The notes: generated by a model from the letters alone, not told the origin. A stretch of 64,000 nucleotides of DNA from Sophora flavescens (GCA_030762895.1 CM061066.1:117708715-117772714), one strand, 5' to 3'; shown: positions 45,236 to 56,366, counted from the first letter of the stretch. Numbers and translations: made by a program.

Positions 45236-46272
45236 AGCTTGATTTTGTTTTAATATGTTGTGCTTAAGTTTTATAAACTCTGTGATGTGTATGAGGTTTT
45301 GATACTTAGTGAGATGCTTCATGCTTCTCTTTGTCATAGCCTAAACCAGACTTATCATGAGGTGACCAAGAGTACCTCAGTATCAAGCTCAACTTTTCCG
45401 AGCAACCTGCAAACTTACACAGGGTGTCTGTCAAAAATGTCACATCTTGCTTCAATTTTGCAACTTCACAAGAGACATCAGGCTCAACTTTGAGTTTGTT
45501 AGTTAGACTAACATTCTCTAACTCAAGCTTCTTGTTTTCATTTACAAGAGCTTGCTTTTCCATGCAAACTTTATCATACTCCTTAGTCAACTTAGAAAAT
45601 TTATTTTTGAGATTTTTATATTCATGAGATAGAATGGACGAGTTGTGTAATCACTCATCAAAGGCTTCTTAAAGAGTAAATGAGTCAGATTCCATTACCT
45701 CAGCATCAGTGTATTCACTTTCTAAAGAAGTGCTAGCCATGAGACATATATTTGCCTCTTCTTCAGCATCATCTTCTTCTTCAGATGATAATAGATCCAT
45801 ATTCTCCCAAATAGTCATTAGACCTTTCTTCTTTTTGAAGAAGTTCCTTTTGTCCTTCAGTTCTGGGCATTCAGCTTTGAAATAACCAGGCTTTTTGCAC
45901 TTGAAGCACAGAGGTGGACCTTTTTCCTTGGATTCTGATTTTTCTTTGGGGAACTTTTTGTTAATTTGCTTACTTCTGAAACCACATTTCTTTCTCCATA
46001 TATGTTGAATCTTTGTAGAGATGAAACACAGTTCATCCTCATCAGATCCTTCATCACTATCAGAAGGGCCTGCTTCATCTGAGGTTTCCTCAGCCTTGAG
46101 AGCTCTGGATGAGCTAGCCTTCTTTGCCTTTAGGGCAATAGATTTTCCTTTTCTAGTACTCTCTTCTTCATTGGGTTCAAGCTCATGGACTTTGAGAGAT
46201 CCAAGAAGCTCTTCTAGAGTGAGAGTATTGAGGTTCTTTGCCTCCTATATAGCAGTGACCTTAAGTCTACGA
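45236..46272 (-). pseudogene. gag: Sirevirus gag, C-terminal part with coiled coil and altered zinc knuckle
   Basis: Reading leftward from the CACTA-interrupted gag: VTAI, a TAG, EAKNLNTLTLEELLGSLKVH, ELEPNEEES, then acidic linkers. The first knuckle at about 45895-45858 reads CFKCKKPGYFKAEC: the usual His is Tyr. Next come WENMDLLSSEEEDDAEEEAN and a long heptad-rich coiled coil (KEYDKVCMEKQALVNENKKL, LENVSLTNKLKVEPDVSCEV, KLKQDVTFLTDTLCKFAGC) ending near 45306. A long gag with C-terminal coiled coil is a Sirevirus trait. Two stops lie around 45640-45670. Confidence 0.88.
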
Positions 46273-46356
46273 AATCTGGTGCACCACACCGAGCCAAACC
46301 ATGAATCTGGTGCACCAGACCGAGCCAAGTCATGAATCTGGTGCACCACACCGAGC
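46273..46356. repeat. 31-bp tandem repeat, 2.7 copies, within gag
   Basis: Units start with AATCTGGTGCACC at 46273, 46304 and 46335, exactly 31 bp apart, with the consensus continuing ACACCGAGCCAA...CATG. The third copy is cut after 22 bases by the CACTA start at 46357. Copy 2 contains a 14-base perfect palindrome, TCTGGTGCACCAGA. The GC-rich sequence does not look like gag coding sequence. Confidence 0.9.
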
Positions 46357-46959
46357 CACTACAAAAAAATCAAGGATTACCAATGGCCAAAACCCGTCGG
46401 AAAAGCAAAAAATCCATCGGTAATGCATGTTTCCGATGGAATTTTCGACGGACTAAATCCGTCGGTATCCAGCTCATAGGAAACGGTTTTCGACAGATGA
46501 GCCGAATCCGTCGGAAAGTTGTCCGTCGGTAACCAGCATTTCCGACGGATTTAAATTTTTTTTAATTAATAATTATTTTTTGTTTAATTTTTTTTAAATT
46601 AGTAATTCTTTTTTATTTAAAATATTACATTTTTATTTTATTATAATTAATTTATTATATTATTATACTAGATCAACATAATAGAAATTACAAATAATTA
46701 AAAAGGCAATTAAATTTAAGATAACATAAATATTTCATACTTAAAATATCCGTCTGTCTAGAAAATACAAGTAAATATAAAACTATCCTAATAATCATCA
46801 TCATAATAACAGTCATCGTCATCCTGTAGGGGGAGTTCATCGGCGTCAGCTGACCATCATGCTGTGGCGTAGGAGTCATACCGGCATCATATGGCTGCGG
46901 TGGTGGCACGGTAGAAGTAGTGGAGGGCTGACTGGCATGGATGACCCCCTGTAGAGCGT

Positions 46960-48835
46960 TGCGTCTCTATGGTGGAAGAAAATCGAGAAGAGAGGTCTTC
47001 ACCGTAGACCATGTCTCCATCTGCTACTGCATGCGCTCTGCATTCTGTTGCATGAGCTCTGCATGCTGCTGCATGCGCTCTGCAATCTGCCTTTGCTCCT
47101 GTACCTCCTGCCTCAGCTGTCGCACCTCCTCCATGTCCTATGAGCGGAGGATGTAGGCTCCCGAATGGTCAAGTTCGGCGTCGAGGCTCGAGTGATGGAA
47201 CGAGCCATAGTCGCGGTACCGTAAATGCGACCCTTATTCTTCCTTCCCGCCACTTCCATCCAGACCTGGGTCTGTAGTCGATCGACCTCGGCGAGGTCTA
47301 GCTGGGAAGGATCCGAGGCACCAGAACAGGAGGCAGCCTCAGACGCTACCTGATTGAACCTGGCATTGTACTATGCCTGCGTCAATACATTAAAAAATTA
47401 TATTTTTAGACTATAATAATGAAAAGATACACTAAATGTAAAAGGATACTTTAATTAGCTCACCACGGTCTTCCTCGACCTCTCATCAAAAAACTCGCCG
47501 GTGTCTGTACGAATATGTGTTTGCTCAAACACAGTAGGGACATCAACCGAGTGGTCAAGCTGTCCTACCTGTAACGTACTAAGAATAATTATAAAATAAT
47601 TTTTTAATAAAAATACAAATATACTATTATTTATATGTGCATACCATGTTAATGGCATGCTACATATGACTAATCGAGTTACCGGTGTGCATGCTCCCAC
47701 CCTTCTCTGAAGCCCAATTTCTCTTTGCTTGCTCACACTTCGCCTTGTGCTCTGAAGTGTCCCAGTACGCACAAAGCTGGCCCAAATTTTGGGGCCGATG
47801 TAATCCAGGCGCACCCGACTTTCCCTAGCCTTCCCGAGCATGTCCCTCAGTTGATTAGACGCTCTGTCATCAAATATGGCGCGTATCTGTGCAGCATGCT
47901 CTGGTAACCATCGCACAAGAGCCTGTAGACAAAGAAGAAACATCAATACCATTATACAAAAAAATTAAAAATATATAAAAGGTGTGAAAAATAAAAATAT
48001 AAAAATACAAGGAAAAATAAACAAGTTACCCCGAATCGTTTGAAGATACGATCCCGGTCATCCTTCGGTATCCTCCCCCATGATGGCCAGAAGCGACGAT
48101 ATTGCGCCTTGAGGGCGTATGTAACGTTCTTTGATCCCACTTTCGATGGGATGAAGCTGAAAGATTTAAAAATTGATTAATTCAACAATATGACAATCAA
48201 CAAATATATACTTATCGGATAAATATAAAATAGTCAAAGTTAAAAATTTCTTACGATCCAGAAACAGGTGTGACCCATGGTCGATCCTCAGCTCTGGGAA
48301 TCTTGGCCCACTCAGGTAAGTTCTCTGGTGCGACTGAGTGCTAGCCGGAAGTTGTGGATGGAATGTCCGTGCCGTGAACATATGCGGTCATGGATGATGA
48401 GGATGGAATGGTATGGTCAGGCTGTGCCGGCACACCAGGAGTCCGTATGAATGATAATCCTGCTGGCTGAGTGGCATATGTAGCTGATGATAGTGGTGTT
48501 GGGTGTGGGTGTGGTGTAAGTCCAGTAGCGGGCAGTGAGTAGCTGGCTAATGAGCCTCGTGGGTCAAAGCGAGTGGGTGGAATATGTGTGGAGGATGGGG
48601 TAGTGTGGGTCGGGGATGGTGTGCTATGGGTAGGGGATGGTATAATATGGGTCGGAGAGGGTGTAGAACGAGTGGGGGAGGGTGTAGAACGGTCGGGGGA
48701 TGCTCCTGTAGGTGCCACTGGAGTGGGAGCGATGGGTGGAGAGGAACCTACACCGAGGCGGGAAAGCACCTGGGATTTAATGATGTATCGTCCTTGCTTA
48801 GCCTTCCCCTTGAAATGACACATGTTTCTAACCAC
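46960..48835 (-). pseudogene. Transposase_24-type gene of CACTA 3
   Basis: Starts near 48835 and has a long low-complexity N-terminal region of Ser/Thr/Pro repeats (units like STPSPTH, 48570-48700) to about 48345. Exons then give PEWAKIPRAEDRPWVTPVS (about 48310-48250), KVGSKNVTYALKAQYRRFW and GRIPKDDRDRIFKRFG (48155-48030), and after an intron LVRWLPEHAAQIRAIFDDRA and SNQLRDMLGKARESRVRLDY (47920-47800), SVSKQREIGLQRRVGACTP, then DHSVDVPTVFEQTHIRTDTG with FFDERSRKTVV (47560-47460). A further exon has LDLAEVDRLQTQVWMEVAGR and RKNKGRIYGTATMARS (47320-47200). These are the W...F, HTGG-like and ETHTR-like motifs of the plant Transposase_24 family (TNPA-type DNA binding). Some exons look intact but frames do not all join cleanly. 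Confidence 0.78.
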
Positions 48836-49329
48836 AATAAAATTCTAAATAACAACATCATAAATGACACATGAAATGACACATGTTTCTAACCACAATA
48901 AAATTCTAAATAACAACATCATAAATAAAAAAACCAGTATATGCATTTGCAATCCAAACCACAAGTAGATAAAAATTTACTAAATTGATCCAACATATAT
49001 AACAGTCCAACATACTTAACAATTTACAATATAACGGTACGATACACCTAACTATCCAACACAATTAAAAAAAATCGATCCAACAATACATTTTATCATT
49101 GTCCTAACAATTTACAACATCATAATCAACAACTATCCATTCAACATTTAAATTAATAAACAAAACAATCTAAAAAATTTTAAAATTAATTGGAAACTCA
49201 CCTGAAACAACCGCACTGGTGGCTGTTGCTCCAAACTGGTGGTTGTTCATAGAGAAGACAAAGATTGAATTACTAGCTATAATGCACAAACAGATAGAAA
49301 AGGGTTGGAGAAAAAGGTAGCTCACCTGA

Positions 49330-49640
49330 ATGGGTAGCGGCGTGCGGCGGGGCAGGCGACTGAGCGACGGTATAGGGCGGCGGTGGTGTCGGCTGTTGGG
49401 AGGTGGGGGAGAGAAAAGAGAAAGGAAAGAGAGGGAGAAAAAGAAGAAGGAGAAAGAGGAATGGGAGGGGGCCGGTACAGTGCCGCCGGTGGGGGGACTC
49501 GGAATCGGAAATGTGAGGGTGGGGGGGGTGGGTCCGGAATCGGAAATGTGGGGGTGGGGGGGTCTGTACGGAAATTTTGGGGGGGAGGGGGGGGCACAAG
49601 GGAGACGAATGAGGGGGGATCCGGTTTTAAAAACACCATG
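49330..49640. other. Purine-rich leader region of CACTA 3 gene
   Basis: Plus strand is GA- and G-rich (GAGAGAAAAGAGAAAGGAA, then runs of GGGGGTGGGGGGG), so the minus strand is a CT- and C-rich leader upstream of the gene at 48835. Several long open frames on both strands here are low-complexity artefacts. Confidence 0.5.
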
Positions 49641-50180
49641 GGGTTACCGACGGATCGAGCCGTCGGTACCCAAAAACCAATTCAAGTTACCGACGGCGGG
49701 ATCCGACTTTCCGACGGACCCGTCCGTCGGTAATATATATCCCACCCATATTCCTGGATTTCCGACGGAAATTTTTGTCGGAAATTTACCGAGGGAAATT
49801 TCCGTTGGTACAAAAACATTTTCGACGGAAATTCCGCCGGTAATGCGTTTCCGATTTTCGAGACGCATTTCCGTCGGAAATCTGCCTTTGTCTACTCTTC
49901 ACCGACGGAAATTTCCGTCGGAAATCCGACTTTCCCTAATCATTACTGACGGAAATTTCCGTCGGTAAGTTACCGACGGAAATTTCCGTCGAAAATTTAT
50001 TCCGGCCACTTTTTCGACGGAATTACCGACGGGTTGTTCGTCGGTAATATTTGCGACGGCTATTTCCGTTGGAAATGGCGCTGATTTTTCCCTTCCATAT
50101 TTCCGACGGTTTTTTCAGTCGGTAATAATAAATTTCCGTCGGAAAAATGTCCATCGGTAAACGGCCGTCGGTAATTCCAT
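49640..50180. repeat. Right subterminal repeats of CACTA 3
   Basis: More than twenty copies of CCGACGG/CCGTCGG-like units, many forming short palindromes around AAATTTCC, run up to the right terminus. The matching left block is at 46385-46550. Confidence 0.92.
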
Positions 50181-50197
50181 GTATTCTTGTAGTGATT

Positions 50198-50760
50198 CAC
50201 TGTTTATTTAGGGTCCTCAAGATTTTTCTGACATGATCTCTATTCTCATAGGCCTTTCCAAGAGATCTCAGACTGTTGGTGATAGTTTGGAATCTTTCAA
50301 ACATTTGATCTATGGTTTCATGTTCAGCCATTTTGAATAACTCATACTGGTGAACCAGCATGCTTACCTTTGACTCCTTAACTTGGGATTACCCTTCATG
50401 AGCTAGGGCTAGAGTATCCCATATTTCCTTAGCTATGTTGCAACTATGGACTTTATCATGCTCATATCTGGTGATAGCACACATCAGGTAGTGTTTGGCC
50501 TTCAGATTGAGTTGATGTTGAGTTTTTTGCTATGGAGTCCAATGAGCTATAGGAACAACAGCTCCATTGTCACCTCTTGGCTCGGTATAGCCAGTTTCAA
50601 TCAGCTCCCAGATATCCACATTTTGTGCATCAAGAAAAGCCATCATTCTCCTTTTCCAGTAGTCATAATCACTACCGTCAAAGAGTGGAGGTCTATTGAT
50701 TGATTGTCCTTATGTATCTATGCTTGTTGGATCGTACTCCCTAAGCACTTGTTAGATGCT
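50198..50760 (-). pseudogene. gag: Sirevirus gag, N-terminal part
   Basis: Minus-strand gag start immediately after the primer site. Around 50640-50560 it reads MAFLDAQNVDIWELIETGY-like sequence, nearly identical to that at 34110-34230; toward 50220 come HETIDQMFERFQTITNSL, LGKAYENRDHVRKILRTL. The next expected residues (KVTAI...) are found at 46250, beyond the CACTA element. Stops near 50390 and in the first 40 codons show decay. Confidence 0.85.
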
Positions 50761-50778
50761 CAACCCTTTCGAGGCTGA

Positions 50779-50790
50779 GCTCTGATACCA
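50779..50790 (-). promoter_or_regulatory. Sirevirus primer-binding site
   Basis: Minus strand TGGTATCAGAGC, an exact match to the Met-tRNA primer site, two bases from the LTR end at 50793. Confidence 0.95.
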
Positions 50791-50792
50791 AC

Positions 50793-52213
50793 TGAAGTTG
50801 ACACAGGGAAACACCAGAAGAGGGGTTGAATTGTGTTTCTTAATAGTTTTTCGAAAAAGCCTTTTCTTAAAACCTTTTTGAAAGCAAAACAAGATAAGTA
50901 CACACAAAAAACAACTTTCTAAAGAGTTAACAAAATCATATCCAAATCCCCATAGTTAGTATAAGCAAAGACTGTAAAAGATAAGGATAGAACATTCACA
51001 CAGTTGATTTATCCTGATTCACTCTCTTCCAACTAAGAGCTATGCCCAGCCCCTTCTACCTTAAGGTTTTCTCCACTATAATATAATAGCTTTACAAGTA
51101 TTCAACACATCTTCAGGCTTACAAGTATTCTTTCTCTACAAAGCCTCTTCAGCCTCTAACTCTAACAAAGAGATTTAAAGAATGATCTTACAAGCTCACT
51201 ATGTGTGAGAGTATAACAGTTTAAGATCAGTTGTGATTACAAATGAATTTGTTCAAGAGAAATTTTAGCAGAGTTTTGGCACTTTTAATATCAGAGCTTA
51301 AATCTGTCTCTTCACTGTGGATTGTCCAGTATTTATAGATGAAGTGCTTCTCTGCCTTGATATTCTTCAACGGTTTTCAACTTGCATTAGTTTAGACATA
51401 GCATTAAATGCTATGATCCGTTGAGACTGATAACTCGATATGCTTTCTGCGATAAGTGCTCTTGGTTATCAGAAGAATGCTCAAAGTAGGGCTGTCATTT
51501 CTCTGTTGTACCGAAAGTTGCTTTCTGACTTTCCTTCTTCGTACTTGGTTTAACTTTACAGTAATATATGTGTCAGAGTACAAAGGTTTGTGTTCTCGAT
51601 GGTACTATGTTTCTAATCTCAAGAAACATGGATTTAAACAATTCAAACACAAGAAATAGACACAAACTCCTTCGTATTAAATAAACAATCATTTGAAATA
51701 AATTTACTTTGACTAGACGGGTTCAGTTTCAGTGACCCGTGGACGCGCATGTCTTTGGATGCACAAGATTAACTATGTATAGAAACAGGGTCGCCTACTG
51801 ATTTGCGTCTAGTTAACTTCTAAAATAGAGTCAAGTCTTTGGACTTGCTATTTTCCTTAGAGTTATTAATTGGCTCGTCTATTGCTTATTTTACACATAG
51901 ACTTAGACACTCGTCTAGTATTATTTAACTTAGCCAAAACTTTAATACCTCATCTAGCGATAACCTTATAGGCTCGGAATTTTACCATGTTTTTGAAGGC
52001 TCGTCTAGCGAGTGAAGTCTTAGACCCGATACTGTTTCTTAAAAAAACTAAGAAGCTAAAGACAAGTTTCCTCGTCTTGCAATACTTTAAATAATCCTGC
52101 ATGCTAGAATAAACAGTTAGATCTTTGGCGCAACTTTGCCATACAAATTTAACCTTTTTGTTAACATCAAAAATTAAGAGATTATTTTAGCCAATACCTC
52201 TTTGATTCCAACA
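50793..52213 (-). repeat. Sirevirus 5' LTR, right copy
   Basis: 1421 bp, starting TGAAGTTGACACAGG and ending GATTCCAACA. It aligns throughout with 34375-35789. The adjoining base string on the outer side is TATAC (52214-52218); its partner duplication would lie beyond the truncated second copy and is not found. Confidence 0.93.
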
Positions 52214-52620
52214 TATACCTCCCGACCATCAAAGGTGCTCTAGACACAAGGCACATTCCCCAATTATCAAGTAGAAATTCATAAAAAACACTATAACAAC
52301 GTATCCATAAATAAAACAGTATCCTTAGCTCCTTCCAGCAAGCACAATGGTTCAGGCTTTCCACCTCTTATATTTTACATGTGCAACACCAAAGATGCCC
52401 TAGACAGAAGACAAGATCTCCATTTGTCAAGTAACAATATCACCAAACAGTTGAAAAAAGATAGACACCTGCAAATAAAAATATTAGTATTATCTGTTAA
52501 AGTGCGTTCTTTTTAAGACCACATTAACCAAGTACCCTCCATTTAGGCCCCTTCTTTTTAAGTCCATGCTTTAAATCTATTTAGTTTAGACTTGAATTAT
52601 ATGTATGGGTTGAATATCCC
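52214..52620. other. Short spacer, nothing recognised
   Basis: AT-rich, with two partly similar stretches (CAAAGGTGCTCTAGACACAAGGC near 52228 and CAAAGATGCCCTAGACAGAAGAC near 52390) suggesting a decayed direct repeat of about 160 bp period. No coding sequence. Confidence 0.4.
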
Positions 52621-52623
52621 TTA

Positions 52624-53871
52624 CACTAGTGGAAAATATGCAATAAACGAGAAGGGTACACATCTGTTAAACAAAAATGAGACGTAACAAAAGAGGCGGT
52701 GGCGGAATCGTAATTATCAGGTTTACTTAAATATCTTTTAACGTCAGTTGTTTAAACAACTAAAGTAAAAAGTAACGGGCCGGGAGTCACTTTTTACTTC
52801 AATTATTGTTTAAACAACTGACGTTAAAAGAGTCATCGTTTACGTCAGTTGTTTAAAAAAATGAAGTAAAAAGTGATGGGAGTCATCTTTTACGTCAGTT
52901 GTTTAAACAACTGACGTAAAAGATGAATTTTAAGTTATTTTAAAACCGGCCCAACCAACTCACTCTCATTTCATTCAAGTTTCACCCTTCACTTCCGAAA
53001 CCCTAGTGCAGCCGTAGCAGCGCCTCTCTCATTCTTTAGTTCCTTCTCTTCCTAATCCTCCCTTATTCAAGTCTCAAACCTTATTCTTTTCATTCTGAAA
53101 CTCTCAATTCTCTTCCTTAGTCTCTCTGCCCCTTCCTCAAAGAAGTGACCAGATCTGCGAAAAAGAAGATTGTGAACGAAGGGGCCAGATCTGCGAGCGA
53201 AGGGGTCATATCTTCGAAGGAGGGACTAGATCTGCTAAGAAGAAGACATGTGAACGAAGATCTGGAAAGACACTTCCTACTTTTTCTTGAAATTAAAGTT
53301 CCAGAATTTCTTGTTTTTTGTTCATGGTTTGTTTTTACTTATGGTTTGTAACCTTTGATGTTTTCTGTTATTGAAACTTTCTTGGTTCATTTTTTTTTAT
53401 GGGTGTATACATAATGTACAGTGCATCCTTTCATCTTTAATTTCCTCGGTTATCATATGAGTTTGAAGTTCTTAATTATCCCTTACTCCCTCCCCCGTTT
53501 GGTATTGGAGCTTATATATGCTCATGATTGAGACATTTAAATCGCAAGTTTTGGTTAGTATGCTCATATGAATCATTGTTCCCTCAGTTTCCCCTCTCTT
53601 TGATGGCTGAGGGAAGAATTGCTGGAACTTAAGATAGATATAAATTTAAAAAAAAATACTTTTAACGTCAGTTAAATTAAATAACTGACGTTAAAAGTAT
53701 CACATTTAACGTCGGTTATTTAAATTAACGGACGTTAAAAGTGAACTTTTACGTCAGTTGTTAACAGACGTTAAAAGTTACACTTTTAACGTCTGCTCGA
53801 ATAACGTCAGACTTTTTTCAGACATTAAAAATCACTTTTAATTGACGTAAAAAGTGCTTCATGCACTAGTG
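52624..53871 (+). mobile_element. CACTA element 4, short non-autonomous derivative
   Basis: Starts CACTAGTGGAAAATATGC, ends GCACTAGTG, flanked by TTA on both sides (52621-52623 and 53872-53874). Subterminal AACGTCAGTTG units occur at 52740-52925 and 53660-53860, the same motif as in CACTA 2. The right interior (CATATGAATCATTGTTCC and GATGGCTGAGGGA at 53565-53615) matches CACTA 2 at 26050-26145. The 1248-bp element keeps a leader-like stretch (52940-53150) and a short Lys/Glu-rich frame (53145-53351) with a GATCTGCGA repeat but no transposase. It is best explained as an internally deleted relative of CACTA 2. Confidence 0.93.
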
Positions 53872-53874
53872 TTA

Positions 53875-54119
53875 TATACTCTTGTTCAGTGTTATTAAAA
53901 CCAAACCGGTCATCGACTCGGTCGTGGTATTAGTTTAATGGGTTACGGGTCCAACCGATGAGTCACCGGTTGAATCGGATAAACCGATATATATTAAATT
54001 TATAAATTTTATAATGAAGGTATGTAATATATAATAAATATGTCACTGGTAAACATAATAATTGCTTTGGTCTAGTGGTAAAGTTGGCCGACCATAACCC
54101 TGGAGTCCCTACAAAAGAG
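53875..54119. other. AT-rich spacer with CCGGTT motifs
   Basis: Contains AAACCAAACCGGTCATCGAC and CACCGGTTGAATCGG, a motif common in short plant repeats, but no inverted ends were found. No coding sequence. Confidence 0.3.
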
Positions 54120-54450
54120 ACTAAGCTACAATACGAGGCATGTTGCAACCTATAGCATCCTCTCTTATAATTAAAGCTAAGCTAGGAGAAGCCCTAACAA
54201 AAGAAATCCACCCATAAGACCTTGCATGACCTTCATTTGCAAGATGATCGATCTGCACACCGATTACCTTCACGGAATACATGAGCCATCAAGACTATCC
54301 AATCAGGAGCATCTAGGAGATCAAGAATTTCCTTTAGCAAAGGCTGGAGGAATTTGTTATGAGAATCCGTTACATGAACCATATTAACCACAGCTTTGGA
54401 GTCAAGCTCAAAGCAGACTTTATCAAGTGAGAGGGACCGAGTGATATCCT
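54120..54450 (-). pseudogene. LINE ORF2 RNase H fragment
   Basis: The minus strand reads SLSLDKVCFELDSKAVVNMV, PLLKEILDLLDAPDWIVLMA and HVFREGNRCAD, the second half of the RNase H domain of plant L1-type LINEs (E-x-D-S with the catalytic Asp, and the FREGNRCAD motif with the last Asp). A GATC duplication at about 54245-54252 shifts the frame; in the new frame HLANEGHARSYGWISFVRA follows to a stop near 54121. About 110 residues remain, with no RT and no tail identified. Confidence 0.8.
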
Positions 54451-54704
54451 CATTTTTTTATAAACTAATTTCAGAAAAAAAAAAGAGTAAATTATAAATA
54501 TAAAATTTTTGTTATATTTAAATACGCTTAATTGTGGACATATATAGATATAATGTTTGTATTAGAAAAATTATATGAGTTAACAACACTACCTTAAATT
54601 ATATAAATAATATCTTATATAAATAAATATAATAAATTAAAGAAATTGATTACACTTAAAGATTTTACCATCAGTGTGTGCTTGCAGCGTCAAAAAAAGT
54701 GCAA

Positions 54705-54735
<31 letters not shown>

Positions 54736-55620
54736 ATAGAATAATATTATAATTACTTAGCTTTGTCTATGACGGTGAGAAAGTGATATACGTGTGAGTG
54801 TAGTGAGAGTGTAGAGATATGAGACACTACTACATTAGGTGCCTTGAAGAGAAGAGTGCCGTGTATGTGCAAATAAAATGAGCAAGTGATAGTGTAGTAG
54901 CATGTCAAAGTGAGACTTTTTATTTTATTTTATTGACGTTTCCTCTCTCCTCTTTAAATCCCTTTAACTTTCCATTTCTCTTTCACGGTACATTTCACAA
55001 CAGACTTTCTTTTTCTGCATACTGTTTCTTTTACTCTCAGTTACTACACTTATCTCCAACTTTTCATCTTCATGGTAGGTTCAGTTCCTCAACTTCATTT
55101 ATTTTCTTTCATTTCTCTTTTCTTATTTTTTGTTTCTCCATCCATCTGTACTATTTGTTCTTCTTTATTTCTTTCCCTCCTTCATTATTTTACTTGTTCC
55201 CACTTTTAATATTTTATTTTTGTTAAACTTGTTTCATTTCAGGAAGGAGGATCACACCAAGAGAAGCAAGCAAACCTTGAACCTGTTCCAAATTCGAGAC
55301 TGTTGAGATAGGGGAAGATGATCTTTACTTTTGAGGCTTAGAAATGGTCTCTTCTTTCTTTCTGGTCTCTAGCATAAATCCATTTTCCTTGTTAAATGTG
55401 TTCTGCGTTTTTTAGGAGGAGATATCCTCATATGCTTAATTAAGGGTTGCATGCAAGATACATGGTGCTAGTCTTGACATGCATGTGAGTTTTAGATTTT
55501 AGAAAATATGAAGGTTACTGTTTGGTGACCATTAGGATTGATGCATGTTGAGTTTATGATATGATTATCACTTGCATGTTGATTTTGTGATATACTCATG
55601 TTTTGAATGGTAGTTGGTTG
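54451..55620. other. AT-rich sequence before gypsy element; no gene assigned
   Basis: Includes an (AT)n run at 54706-54735 and a T/C-rich stretch at 54930-55230 that gives a long Phe/Leu/Ser-rich open frame which I regard as low-complexity. The part at 54930-55330 looks like a T-rich intron ending in TTTCAG at 55240 followed by GAAGGAGGATCACACC; it may be leader sequence of a lost transcript. No protein recognised. Confidence 0.35.
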
Positions 55621-55630
55621 CTTACATGTG

Positions 55631-55682
<52 letters not shown>

Positions 55683-56348
55683 TTGGATGCTCTCTTGTTA
55701 GAGGAATAATAAGAATGTGACCACCTGATGTTCATGAGTTTATATATACGCTTGACATATGCTGCTGAAAAATTTTTAAACCAGATTTGTTGCTTAAATA
55801 TTATAGAGAAGACTTTAGTTTCGTAGTGAAGAAGTTGTATTTAAGATTTAATAGAAACTTTCTTCAATTTTTATTTTAATTTTTTTTATTGCAATCAGTT
55901 TCATTTTTTTTAACCAATATTATGTAGTGTAACTATTTCAATGAAGCAACATTTTTGGTGTATTACAGGGTTGATATAAATGTAACTTATGCTTATTTTA
56001 TTACACCATTTTTTTTTTTAGATTCTATCCTATAAATAATTTCTCTTTTACTAGTTACTATAATTATTTAATAAAAATATGTTCATACTTTTTCTTTTAA
56101 TATTTGTTCTTCTTGGTATAATTTAAGAAGAGGTCATGATTTTTTATTGCAAGTTCGGTCATTTACTGCTATTCTTATAATAATTGATTTTTTTTTTTTT
56201 TGGTGTTTTCTAAAGGTAAAGTCTGTAGCTTTAGAATCATGAGATGATTCTTATAGCGTATTAATTCCTTCAAATTAAATAAATAAATAAATAATAATAA
56301 AGTAAAATAAATTACATTATATTTTTAAGCAACTTCATGGGTGTCACA
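55621..56348 (+). repeat. Gypsy 5' LTR (probable)
   Basis: From CTTACATGTGA to GGTGTCACA, ending six bases before the primer site. Aligns with 61502-62205 with many small differences. It contains an (AT)n run at 55631-55682. The outer start is uncertain because no duplication could be matched. Confidence 0.7.
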
Positions 56349-56354
56349 CCTTGT

Positions 56355-56366
56355 TGATATCAGAGG
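56355..56366 (+). promoter_or_regulatory. Gypsy primer-binding site, degenerate
   Basis: TGATATCAGAGG against TGGTATCAGAGC, two mismatches, just downstream of the left repeat. It supports calling that repeat a 5' LTR. Confidence 0.65.

Larger units (their letters stand above)
46357..50194 (-). mobile_element. CACTA (En/Spm) element 3, CGACGG lineage, inserted in gag
   Basis: Starts CACTACAAAAAAATC and ends TTCTTGTAGTG. Both ends carry dense CCGACGG / CCGTCGG units, many paired as GACGGAAATTTCCGTC palindromes (46385-46550 and 49640-50175). Inside on the minus strand is a Transposase_24-type gene (about 46960-48835). No tnp2 gene, so non-autonomous. The 3-bp flanks differ (AGC left, ATT right); no target duplication is visible. 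It separates gag sequence ending LRTL on the right from FRRLKVTAI on the left. Confidence 0.88.
34375..52213 (-). mobile_element. Sirevirus-type Ty1/copia element with nested insertions
   Basis: Minus-strand element: 5' LTR (50793-52213), primer site, gag split by a CACTA element, second zinc knuckle, protease, integrase, RT-RNase H, a long extra ORF in the env-like position, polypurine tract and 3' LTR (34375-35789). Gene order, the long coiled-coil gag, and the tract TTTTTGATGATGACAAA next to a G-run are known marks of Sireviruses (SIRE1 group). Without the CACTA (46357-50194) and the solo LTR (37640-39298) it would be about 12.3 kb, within the usual range. Multiple stops make it inactive. 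Confidence 0.93.

Noticed and set aside
49330..49968. Long Gly/Arg-rich and Pro-rich frames on both strands
   Set aside because: They lie in low-complexity GA/CT-rich leader and palindromic subterminal repeats of CACTA 3; overlapping open frames on both strands are expected there.
54062..54110. tRNA-derived SINE (TGGTCTAGTGGT resembles an A box)
   Set aside because: No B box at the right distance, no tail and no duplication; it overlaps the 3' flank of a LINE fragment.
54933..55226. 97-codon Phe/Leu/Ser-rich frame
   Set aside because: T/C-rich low-complexity sequence with an intron-like 3' border; no conserved motif.
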